Origin: GCA-2748575 sp965222725
GTDB taxonomy: Bacteria; Pseudomonadota; Gammaproteobacteria; Pseudomonadales; Ketobacteraceae
Direction: 5' to 3'
DNA: 64,000 nt
NCBI GenBank assembly: GCA_965222725.1
Contig: OZ244969.1
Span: forward strand, 4,774,001 to 4,838,000
The translations under genes were made by a program, and so were the position numbers. Every line of letters starts with the position of its first letter. Positions within the stretch are counted from its first letter, which is position 1. Below are positions 1 to 9,300 of the stretch, in pieces. The notes beneath the pieces are model-generated. The model was given only the letters and a program-made list of their open reading frames with translations, searched no databases and was not told the origin of the DNA.

Positions 1-527
1 GCTAACGACGTCCACACCTTGTGCCCGTTGATAACCCAGTTATCCCCTTTCCGCTCCGCAAAGGTTTGTACGCTGGCCAGGTCCGAACCGGCGCCCGGCT
101 CGGAAAAGCCCTGACACCAGATCTCTTCACCGGACAGCAGCTTGGGTAATACATCCCGTTTCAACTGTTCCTGACCATGAAAAAATATGGTGGGTGCTGC
201 CATACCCAAACCGATCACGTTGGGCAGAAAGGGCGTAGCCACACTCTGCATTTCCTGATTGGCAATACGTTGATAGCCCTGATGGCCACCACCACCGTAT
301 TCTTTTGGGTAATCACAGCCTACCAAACCAGCGTCATAGGCGGCCTTTTGCCAGGCGCAAAGGTAATCCAGCTGGCCGGTGGTCATGATTTCAAGTGGAG
401 ATTGGGGGAGCCGCACGGGGGCCGGTGGGGGTAGATTATCTTTCAGCCAATTGCGGCAATATTCGCGGAATTCCGCCTGTTCGGGTGTATCTTTATGGCC
501 TTCAGCCGGAGTGCTTTGACCGGACAT
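1..527 (-). CDS. Acyl-CoA dehydrogenase, N-terminal part (3' end outside window)
   Basis: This flavoenzyme family oxidises acyl-CoA to trans-2-enoyl-CoA in beta-oxidation or related pathways. Translating the minus strand from the ATG at 527 gives an uninterrupted frame to the window edge, about 175 residues. Near residue 150 it contains the family hallmark WCQGFSEPGAGSDLAS, the FAD/substrate-binding segment, followed by VINGHKVWTS. The segment before it is the usual helical N-terminal domain. A GGGAGGG purine run sits about 6 bases before the ATG, which supports this start. The active-site glutamate region is beyond the window, so substrate chain length cannot be judged. The gene is separate from the NRPS locus; a link to lipid supply would be speculation. 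Confidence 0.9.
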   Translation of the reverse strand, partial: MSGQSTPAEGHKDTPEQAEFREYCRNWLKDNLPPPAPVRLPQSPLEIMTTGQLDYLCAWQKAAYDAGLVGCDYPKEYGGGGHQGYQRIANQEMQSVATPFLPNVIGLGMAAPTIFFHGQEQLKRDVLPKLLSGEEIWCQGFSEPGAGSDLASVQTFAERKGDNWVINGHKVWTSL

Positions 528-664
528 GACTCCCTCCCTACGTTCGTCAGCTTTATAGTATTTGTTTTTCGATATTATGATGCTTTTGAGGTTAGGAGGG
601 AGGCTGTGTTTCAGCAATGGCTAAAAAGTACAAATAGATGGCCGGTGGGGACAACAGGATACGT

Positions 665-961
665 CTATGCTTTGTCCAGCTCCTCGTTCCACTCCTTTTC
701 ATAACCGGCCTGCTCCAGGTAGCCGCCAATAGAATTATAGAGTTTCTCGGTCCAGTACTGGGAGCTGCCCTCGCAAGGCAACTGCAAACCGCCTTCGGCC
801 GAACGATTTACCATTTTCCAGAAAAAACGGGCGAGATGTATCGCCTCTTCTTTTGACTGTACATCACCTTTATCAATAATGGCTTTGGCCAGGTCATCAT
901 CCAGCTCATCTGCCATAAAAAGCGCGACGGTTTTCTCTTCATCAAAACTGTACTCGATCAT
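665..961 (-). CDS. Small acidic protein, possible immunity partner of the upstream gene
   Basis: A 98-residue acidic, probably helical protein with no signal peptide, membrane segment or motif I recognise. The start at 961 is chosen because its ATG overlaps the TGA of the upstream gene (ATGA), which implies translational coupling; a longer frame from 1009 would overlap that gene much further. If the upstream protein is a Tse2-like toxin, this small acidic product in second position would be the matching immunity protein, as Tsi2 is for Tse2. That role rests on gene order and charge only, not on sequence similarity. Confidence 0.6.
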   Translation of the reverse strand: MIEYSFDEEKTVALFMADELDDDLAKAIIDKGDVQSKEEAIHLARFFWKMVNRSAEGGLQLPCEGSSQYWTEKLYNSIGGYLEQAGYEKEWNEELDKA

Positions 962-1449
962 AATGTTTTCCCCACATCCTCCATCACATTCATGCGGTCG
1001 GCGATCCACTTCAGTTTATCCACCAGTTCCTTTATGGTCATTTTGCGGGTTACGGTCAACAGGTAATGCCCTTTCTTTTTCTGATCAGGCTCGAATTTCA
1101 TGTCTGCCGGCAGGTCGGCCGCCTGCAGCACCCAATAGACATTGATGGAAGCCCCGCGATTGTGCTTTTCCTTCATTTTATAAACACCTTTCAGGTGTTG
1201 CCAGCTGGAGGAAAAGGACAATCCCATCTGGTCATGGGGAAGCACCCACTGTTCGTCAGGAGAGATCAGCCAATCCTTCTTGCGGATGCCGCAAATTAGT
1301 ACATCCCCCTCCTGCACATCCCGGCGACGGTACAAGGTGGGGTGGCTGTGTTTTGTGGTAGGTCTGGCCAGGAAATCTTCGTATTCCTTGATCAGCTCTC
1401 GCAGATTATCCAGTGATTTGAACTGGTGTATCAGTTTGTCATCGGCCAT
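958..1449 (-). CDS. Possible Tse2-like ADP-ribosyltransferase-type toxin
   Basis: A 163-residue soluble protein with no secretion signal. The name is tentative. The middle holds LYRRRDV, then a GLSFSSS segment, and the C-terminal third reads DLPADMKFEPDQ followed by HYLLTVTRKMT and a helix. As I recall it, Tse2 of Pseudomonas aeruginosa shows the same order: an early LYR, then IPPDLKV, then a HYTI..(K)PM segment near the C-terminus. Tse2 is a cytoplasmic toxin paired with the immunity protein Tsi2, and here a small acidic gene overlaps the 3' end by four bases. No type VI secretion gene is visible, so a chromosomal toxin-antitoxin role is as likely as an effector role. It could equally be an unrelated conserved protein. 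Confidence 0.5.
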   Translation of the reverse strand: MADDKLIHQFKSLDNLRELIKEYEDFLARPTTKHSHPTLYRRRDVQEGDVLICGIRKKDWLISPDEQWVLPHDQMGLSFSSSWQHLKGVYKMKEKHNRGASINVYWVLQAADLPADMKFEPDQKKKGHYLLTVTRKMTIKELVDKLKWIADRMNVMEDVGKTL

Positions 1450-1560
1450 TGGTTCGATATCCGAATTACAGAATTTAGCGTTCGGTCGATTCTAGCTGCT
1501 TCCACCAAACCCACTAAGTGATTTTTCAGGCGTTAAATTGTGAAATATTCACAAAATGAT

Positions 1561-1621
1561 TTCAGTCACATGACTGAACACCCAAGTATATGTAGTCACA
1601 CGCACTTTAAGCCATTCAGTC
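1561..1621. promoter_or_regulatory. Perfect inverted repeat plus third half-site upstream of the beta-barrel gene
   Basis: TTCAGTC-ACAT-GACTGAA at 1561-1578 is a perfect 7-N4-7 inverted repeat, and a third TTCAGTC lies at 1615-1621. They sit in the divergent gap between the toxin-like gene (minus) and the outer-membrane protein gene (plus), 60-120 bases before the latter's ATG. This layout suggests a dimeric regulator site. The regulator is unknown and no confident -35/-10 pair was assigned. Confidence 0.45.
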
Positions 1622-1683
1622 AGCGTTCAGTTTTATTCTCTTAGAATGCCAGTCATCGATTGACAGATTCAATGGAGAACGCG

Positions 1684-2193
1684 ATGAAAATTAAAGTTTT
1701 AAGTATGGCTGCGATGCTTGTGGCTTCCGGTTCGGTATTGGCAGAACCCTATATCGGTGTTGGGGTTGGCAGCACTGACTACGGGATTAACAATTTCGAT
1801 GACCCAACGGGACTAAACATTTACCTGGGGAGTCGGGTTTCCGACAGCCTTGCCATCGAGGCCTTCTACACAGATTTCGGAACGGCGGAAGACGAAATCG
1901 TGAATGAGGTTGATGTGAACATCAGCAATTTCGGAGCCGGTATTTTGATGGGTGCTTCACCCTCCCCCGGGGTTAATCTGTTCGTCAATCTGGGGATTCA
2001 CGCCTGGGAAGGTGAAGTGACTTCCAGTTTCTATCCACATCAGTACGATGACCATGGTTCTGATATCTACTACGGATTCGGTGGATCATTCGAAGTTGCC
2101 AACGGGCTTTCGCTGGGAGCGCGCTATACGAAATATGACATTGATGAAGAAGACATATCTCTGGCAACGTTGAATCTTGAAGCTATATTTTAG
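1684..2193 (+). CDS. Small outer-membrane beta-barrel protein
   Basis: The 169-residue product starts with a signal peptide (MKIKVLSMAAMLVASGSVLAEP, probable cleavage after VLA). It continues with alternating hydrophobic/polar strands such as YIGVGVGSTDYG, NIYLGSRVSDSLAIEAFYTDFG, NLFVNLGIHAW and GLSLGARYTKYDI, and ends in LNLEAIF with a C-terminal phenylalanine as expected for BAM-dependent outer-membrane proteins. The length fits an 8-stranded barrel of the OmpA-membrane/OmpW-like type. The start at 1684 is preferred over one 24 bases upstream because it has a GGAG about 7 bases before it and opens directly into the signal peptide. The specific function is unknown. The gene is monocistronic, preceded by a palindromic site and followed by a strong hairpin. 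Confidence 0.85.
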   Translation: MKIKVLSMAAMLVASGSVLAEPYIGVGVGSTDYGINNFDDPTGLNIYLGSRVSDSLAIEAFYTDFGTAEDEIVNEVDVNISNFGAGILMGASPSPGVNLFVNLGIHAWEGEVTSSFYPHQYDDHGSDIYYGFGGSFEVANGLSLGARYTKYDIDEEDISLATLNLEAIF

Positions 2194-2217
2194 GATTAAT
2201 AATACCTTCAAATAAAT

Positions 2218-2257
2218 TGTAGAGTTTCCACCTGGCATGCAAGGCGGAAACTCTACA
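2218..2257. terminator. Bidirectional terminator-like hairpin between convergent genes
   Basis: Arms TGTAGAGTTTCC (2218-2229) and GGAAACTCTACA (2246-2257) pair perfectly over 12 bp with a 16-nt loop. It lies between the ends of the plus-strand barrel gene and the minus-strand membrane protein gene, with AT-rich flanks on both sides, so it probably serves both. Confidence 0.75.
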
Positions 2258-2266
2258 AAAATTGCA

Positions 2267-3235
2267 TCATTTTTCTGACGGCATCTCCACCTGAGCCTGC
2301 ATCCCCTCAAGGCGGCGTTTTTCCATAATTTTGGGCGATACCACCAGCGAGAATACCGCCATCAAAACCAGAAACCCTCCTACAACCACAAGTAAGGTCT
2401 TTTTGCTTTTTTCCTGCTGTTTGCGATTCAGGTTGGCGTATTTATCCATCAAGGCCATGGGCGTAATGGTGAGCTGGGTCGGTGTCAGTTGCTTTTTCAA
2501 CTGTTTTATATAAAGGCTTTGCCGCAGCGGTGTGAACAAACCTGACGGCAGGACCAAAAGCATGGGAAGCGCAACATACACGATCGATTCTTCCCCCGTA
2601 TTGTATGCGTGCCAGGAAAACGCCAGAAAGCCCAACACAACAACAGGCACAAGAACCAGGGTAAGTTTCAGGTGTTGCTCCAACATTGTCAGCCAGCGTT
2701 TTCTGATGATTTCCGCTTCCTTCACGCCGCTCAGCCGATAAGCACGCATTCCACCAGAATTGATAAACATCAGATACTCGTGGCCATTTCGCCAAAACAA
2801 CGCGTTTGTGCCCCGCTCCTTCATTGAATTTGAATCCGGAAACACTGGCTCCAGATGATCATAGGCTGCCAGCTTGCGCGCCCTTTTCTCCTGCCACTGG
2901 CGTCGGCTTTCTGAGAAAAACTCACGCATGGGTTTACGTAAAAACAGAAAGAGTAGTATCAATGCGACCGGAATATCGACGGGAGTCAGTAACCGGTCCG
3001 GCGCATTAGCGGTGGCGAACACTGGCGCCAGCAGCAACAAACCGCTTAACAACGCACAGAAAAAATATCCAAAATGATTCCCCACCAGGCAGGCGGCCAC
3101 TGCAGGATACACCAGGAACGCGATTAAAACCGCTTGGGCGTCGCTACGGCTGTCTTGCAGATTAAGGAAAAGATCGAGAGTGATGTAGAGAATCAGCAGC
3201 CCGCAGGCCACGAACAAATCCATTGGCTTTTTCAT
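2267..3235 (-). CDS. Polytopic membrane protein of unknown function
   Basis: A 322-residue protein that I do not recognise. It has about four hydrophobic segments in the first 115 residues, a soluble stretch of about 100 residues (rich in charged residues, including ALFWRNGHEYLMFINSGG), then three more hydrophobic segments (TLVLVPVVVLGFLAF, VALPMLLVLPSGLF, TLLVVVGGFLVLMAVFSLVV) and a short tail. The start at 3235 is preferred to 3253 because AAAGGA lies 6 bases upstream of that ATG. It begins about 110 bases after the stop of the terminal NRPS gene on the same strand with no clear terminator between, so co-transcription is possible. A role in self-protection or export of the peptide is only an inference from position. 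Confidence 0.7.
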   Translation of the reverse strand: MKKPMDLFVACGLLILYITLDLFLNLQDSRSDAQAVLIAFLVYPAVAACLVGNHFGYFFCALLSGLLLLAPVFATANAPDRLLTPVDIPVALILLFLFLRKPMREFFSESRRQWQEKRARKLAAYDHLEPVFPDSNSMKERGTNALFWRNGHEYLMFINSGGMRAYRLSGVKEAEIIRKRWLTMLEQHLKLTLVLVPVVVLGFLAFSWHAYNTGEESIVYVALPMLLVLPSGLFTPLRQSLYIKQLKKQLTPTQLTITPMALMDKYANLNRKQQEKSKKTLLVVVGGFLVLMAVFSLVVSPKIMEKRRLEGMQAQVEMPSEK

Positions 3236-3343
3236 GAATAGTCCTTTAATCATGCACCGGTTTCGGCAATTTGGTTTCAGGCTAAATGTACCACTCCTGA
3301 GAGGATAAGCAACCCGCCGGATTACCTATCCTCCGTTCCGAAG

Positions 3344-6300
3344 CTATATCTCAAACTCCTCCATATCATCGTCATCCAGATCGTCGTTTTCCGCTGCCAT
3401 ATCACCGCGTGCCCACAAGGTGGTTTCAATATAATCAGCCATGCCTTTTACGGTGGAACTCTGGAACAGCGCCCTTAGCGGAAATTCCACATTGTATTTT
3501 TCCCGAACCCGGGAAACGATCTGAGTCGCCAGTAGCGAATGTCCACCCAGGGCAAAAAAGTCGTCGTTCACCCCGATCTGTTCGATCTTGAGGATAGTTT
3601 GCCAGATGTCGGCGATTTCCTTTTCCACCTCGGTTTCCGGGGCAACATAGGCTTGCTGACTGATTTGCGTATCAGGCTCGGGCAGCCCGGCCCGGTGCAG
3701 TTTGCCGTTCGGTGTTAAGGGTATCGTTTCAATCAGGGTGAAGGTGGTTGGCACCATATAATCCGGTAAGGAACGGGCGAGCGTGCGACGCAGATCCTCG
3801 CGATCAATATCATCGATTCCTGCATCCAGTACCATATAAGCGTGCAGACAGGTGTCGCCCCGCTGATCCACACCATCCAAGACTACCGATGTTTTAATGC
3901 CGGCATAATGATTCAGTTCGTGCTGAATCTCCATGGGTTCAACCCGATAACCGCGTATCTTGATTTGCTGATCCAGGCGCCCCAGAAAATGGACACTGCC
4001 ATCGGCAAGGTATCGGCCCTTATCGCCAGTAAAATAACAGGTATCGGATTCAGCATCGCTCAGCGGATTAGCCCGGAAGGGGCTGTCTTCCACAGGATTC
4101 AGATAGCCTTCCGACAAGTAAGGCGAGCGGATAACAATTTCGCCCACTTCACCCACCTCTGCCAGTTGGCCCGCTTCATTCAGAATCAGTAGCTGCGATG
4201 CATCAATACCTTTGCCCACAGCCACCCATTGGTTGGGATGAGCGTCTGACATATCCGCAACCGGATGAGCAGCCATCGCCTGTGGCGTTTCTGTGGCACC
4301 GTAAAAGTTAATACACTGCGCATGACCCGCGTATGCCTTGATGCTGTTAACCGCGTTCGCTGTCAGGCGGTCGCCGCCGAACACGGCGTAACGTAAACGC
4401 TTGAGCTGATAATGCTCAGGAACAGGTTCTTCCCCCTTCCAGTCCGCCACGCCGGTAATAAGCTGTGCCATGGCGGGTGTCAGGTGCATCACACTGATGT
4501 CTTCGTTTACCAGCCAGCTGGTCAGCTCATGGGGATCCGCATACCAGGCAGCATCAGGAATATGAACTGATCCCCCCAAAATCAGCGGAGTAAAGATATC
4601 CCGTAACAGGGGATCATGAGCCAGACCAGACAGCATGGAAAAACGATCCGATGCACTCAGGGAATAGGCCTGCTGGTACCAGTCAACAAAATGCGCAATC
4701 GGCGCAAGGCTGCCGCTGATGGCTTTGGGCTCTCCGGTGGTACCGGAGGTATAAGCAATATAAGCCCTTGCATCGCAGGCGGACAGTGTTGGCGTAAAGG
4801 ACGACGGACCATTGAGCTGCGCCAGATCGCAATGAAGGACGCTCAAGCCGGACTCATTAACAAATTCATTGAAAGCATCCAATGCACCAGGTTGACTACT
4901 TGTGTCAATCAAAACCCGGGCACCGTTAATAGCCTGATAATGCTTGAGCCGTTCGAAGGGATAAGCCACATCGTACAGGGTAAATACGGCACCGGCCTTC
5001 AGCACTGCCAGCAGGCTCACCACGGTGGCTGCATTGCGCTGGGCATAAATTGCCACCGTATCCCCGGGTTTTATGCCCTGCTCCACCAGTCGCGATGCGA
5101 GATGGGAAGAAGCCTGATCCAGTTCCTCATAGGTCAGCGCCACCCCTGTATCCTTGACAGCCAGATTATTGCCATGGGCCTGCACGTTACCGGCAAAGGT
5201 TTCCAGCGGATGAGGCCAGTTTTTCACTGGCAAAGCGGCAACCGGATCCGGGCACACGTCTGATTCAGTGGCAGATAAACGGAATGCCAGCAACTCTTTT
5301 TCCGGCGTCTGCCCCACCTGGTGCAACAGCTGTACAAACTGATTCAACAGGTTACTGGCCGATTCCGCCGCAAACAGGTCTGTGTTGTACACCAGATTCA
5401 GCTGTAGTCCTTCCGGCGTTTCCTTGGCATACAGGTTCAGATCAAACTTGGCGTGCGCTTCATGGCCCTCACCACTTTCATCGTCCTTGCCGAAAATGGG
5501 CTTGATGGATAACCCGGAAATATCCTGACCCGATTCCGGCAGGTTTAACAGATTAAAGAACACCTGAAAATAAGGCGTACGACTGAGATCCCGTTTGGGT
5601 CTGAGTTCTTCCACGATTTTTTCAAACGGCAGTGCCTGATGGCTGAAAGCTCCCAGACTCTTTTCCTTAACCTGCAGGAGCAAATCGCGATAAGTGTTCA
5701 GAGCAGAAAAATCGGTGCTGATAACGGCCGTGTTAATAAACATGCCGATCATGGGTTCTACTTCTTCGCGAATTCGACCTGCAATAGGAATACCGATATT
5801 AATGCCCTGCTGACCGGAATACCGGTGCAGTAACAGATCAAAGGCCGCCAGCATCGCCATAAACAGCGTAGCGCCTTCCTGCTTGGCAACACCGGTTAAT
5901 GCCGCCACGGATTTGCTGTCCAGAATTGCAGTGGCGGAAGCGCCATGAATGGTTTGTACCGCGGGCCTTGGATAATCCGTGGGTAAATCCAGAACCGCAA
6001 ACTCGTTATCCAGTTCTTTGCGCCAGTAGGCGATCTGTTTTTCCAGTTCCCCGCCTTGCAGCCAGCGCCGTTGCCAGGCGGCATAATCCACGTATTGATA
6101 ATCCAGTTCCGGCAGCTGTGGTTGCTGCCCGGCTTTAAGCGCTATGTAACTGGCCGCCAGCTCCTGCACCAGCACATCCATGGACCAGCCATCGGAGATG
6201 ATATGATGCATAACGCCCACAAATACCCAGCGCTGCGGCTGACCTTCCTTGTGGCAACGCAACAGTGTGGTGCGCAGCAAGGAATCCTTCGTCAGATCAA

Positions 6301-9300
6301 ATCCGGTATCGGTTTCCTTATCAATATACGCCTGTATCGCCGTTTGCTGCTCTGTGGCTGGCTTGTCACTCAGATCAACCACATTGATTTTCCAGTCTGC
6401 CGCGTCCCGGATAATTACCACAGGTTCATCCTGCTGCACCACGAAATTGCTGCGCAGTGTTTCATGGCGGCGCACAACCTCGGTCAGTGAACGGTTCAGC
6501 AACTCCACATCCAGCTCGCCGGTTAATTCCAGCAACACGGGCATGTTGTAGGCAGCTGTACCAGGGTCCAGTTGATCCAGCAGCCATAACTGTTGCTGCA
6601 CAAAAGACAGCGGCAGACGTTCGTTGCGGGATAGCTTTTCCAGTGGCGGAACCTGTGACTGATCACCCTGCGCCAGCAGTTCATCAATCACCCGAGCGAT
6701 GGTTTCCACCGTGGGGGATTCAAACAGTCGGCGCAGAGGAATATCCACGCCATAATGTTTTTTCAGGCGGGACACCACCTGTGTGGCCAGCAAGGAATGA
6801 CCGCCCAACTGGAAAAAATCCTGATCCGCACCCACAGCTTCCACGCCCAGAATGGCTTGCCAGACCTTCGCCACCGTGATTTCGGTTTCCGTTTCCGGCT
6901 CACGGGCAGACTGATCCAGAGACACATCTTTCGGCAACGCCTTGCGATCCACCTTACCATTAGGAGTCAGCGGGAAGCTGTCCAGAATAAACCAAGCGCC
7001 GGGCAGCATATGGGAAGGCAACAGGTTGGCGGCATGCCGTTTCAGGCTGTCCTGCCAGGCGTCGTCGTTTTGATGGCTGCTGACAACCCAGGCGAACAGC
7101 ATCTCTCCTGCAGCTGTTTTTTCCACGGCCACCAGTGAATCGGTAACGCCGGCGAACTCATTGATCACCGCCTTGATTTCTTCCACTTCAATCCGGAAGC
7201 CGCGTAACTTGATCTGATGATCCCGGCGCCCCAGATATTCAATGGCACCATCCGGCCGGTAGCGAACCAGGTCACCGGTACGGTACAGGGTATCTGCTTC
7301 CTGTGTGAAAGGATTGCGGATAAATACCTGCTCTGTCAGTTCCTGATTATTCGGATACCCGGGGCCCACACTGTCGCCGCCAATACAGAGTTCAGCAGCG
7401 CCGCCCACCGGCATCAGCTCATTGTGATCACCCAGAATATACAGCCGCACATTATCGATGGGCCGGCCGATGGGCAGCACCGGGTGATGCAGGTCTTCCT
7501 GCAGATCCACTGTATGCACGGCGGCAATATCGGTACATTCCGTTGGACCATAACTGTTAATCAATTTACAGCCACTGAAGTTCAGCCAGGGTTTAAGGCG
7601 TGCCAGGTTGATGGGTTCACCACCCAGGAACAGGTGTTTCAGGCTTTCCAGTTTATGCCATTCGTTCGGCTCATCCACCAGCGGGTAAAACGCACTCGGG
7701 GCACAGTTAATCCAGGTCACTTCATGTTTGTGGATAGTATCCAGCAACAATTGCGGATCAAATTCCTGAAAATCAGGAATGGTCAGCGTAGCGCCCTGAA
7801 TCAAGGGTCCGAACAGGTTTTTCTGAGTCAGGTCAAAACCCAGCGCACTCATGAGCATGACGTTGTCTTGCTCATCAAGATGATAATCGCGGCAATACCA
7901 TTGTTGCAGATTGACTTCGGAATACTGGAATGCTCCGGTACCTTTCGGGCGCCCCGTGGAACCGGAGGTATATATCATATACAGCATACGGGCAGGATCC
8001 GGCGCTACCGATGCCAAAATGCCATTTGCCTTTTCCAGGCATTGTTCCACCGGCAGGCATTGCCATTCGCCCTGCGGAAACTGCGCGATCAGCTCTTGCC
8101 GGGATACAACTAACCGGATTCCGGCATCTTCCACTATGTATCGGATACGGCCTTCCGGATAGCTGGCATCCAAAGGCACGTAAGTGCCACCGGCTTTGAG
8201 GACGCCGAAAATGGCAGACATCAATTGCAGGTGCCGGTCAAAACACAGGCCAACCCGGTCACCGGGTTTAACGCCCTGCGCTATCAGTTCACCGGCAATA
8301 GCACTGGCCTCTTGATTCAGCTGCCGGTAAGTCAGGCTGGATTCACCACAGCGAACCGCAATAGCATCCGGTGTTTTCTCACACTGCTGTTCCATCAGCT
8401 GTTGCAGGGTGGTGTTACGATTATATTCAGTGGCAGTCTGATTCCAGTCAACCAGCTGTTGCTGAATTTCCGCCTCGCTTAGCATGGGCAGCTGTGCCAG
8501 TGGCATGTCGGGATGATCCACAATGGACTGCAGCAATGTCTGAAAATGCTGAATCAGGTGCTGAATGGTTTCTTCCCGATACAAGGCCACCCGGTAGGCA
8601 AACACGCCCGCCAAACGCCCTTCCGGATTCAGCCCCATATTCAGGCTGAGATCAAACTTGGCATCATTGGCTTCTGCTTCAACAGGGCTCAGAGTCAGGC
8701 CCGGCAGCGACAGTTCTCTGGATTCGCCGATATTCTGAAACGTGAACAACACCTGAAATACCGGTGTATGAGTCAGGGAACGTTCAACGCCCAGTTCATC
8801 CACCAGTCGCTCAAACGGAATATCCTGATGGTCGAACGCTTCCAGTGCTGTTTGTTCCACCTGGTAAATCAGATCCTGAAAACTGCCATTGGGGTTCAGT
8901 TGATTGCGGAACGCCAGGGTATTAACAAAGAACCCGATAATGGGTTCCAGTTCGGACCAGTTGCGGTTGGCAATGGGTGAGCCCACCACAATGTCCTGCT
9001 GATTGGTGTAGCGGTATAACAGCGTCTGAAAGGCAGCGAGCAAGGTCATGTAGGTTGTGCTGCTGTTTTGCTGGCTCAGGGCTTCCAGTTGCCGGGTGAG
9101 TTTTTCCGACAGAGTAAATTCTACCAGGGCACCCCGCTGATCCGGTTTGGTGGGCCGGGCATAATCCGTTGCCAGTTCCAGTACCGGGACGTCTGCCAGT
9201 TTTTCTTTCCAGTAATCAATTTGTTTTTGCAGTACCTCACCCTGCAGCCAGCCACGCTGCCATATGGCAAAGTCAGCGTATTGAATCGGCAGTTCAGGCA

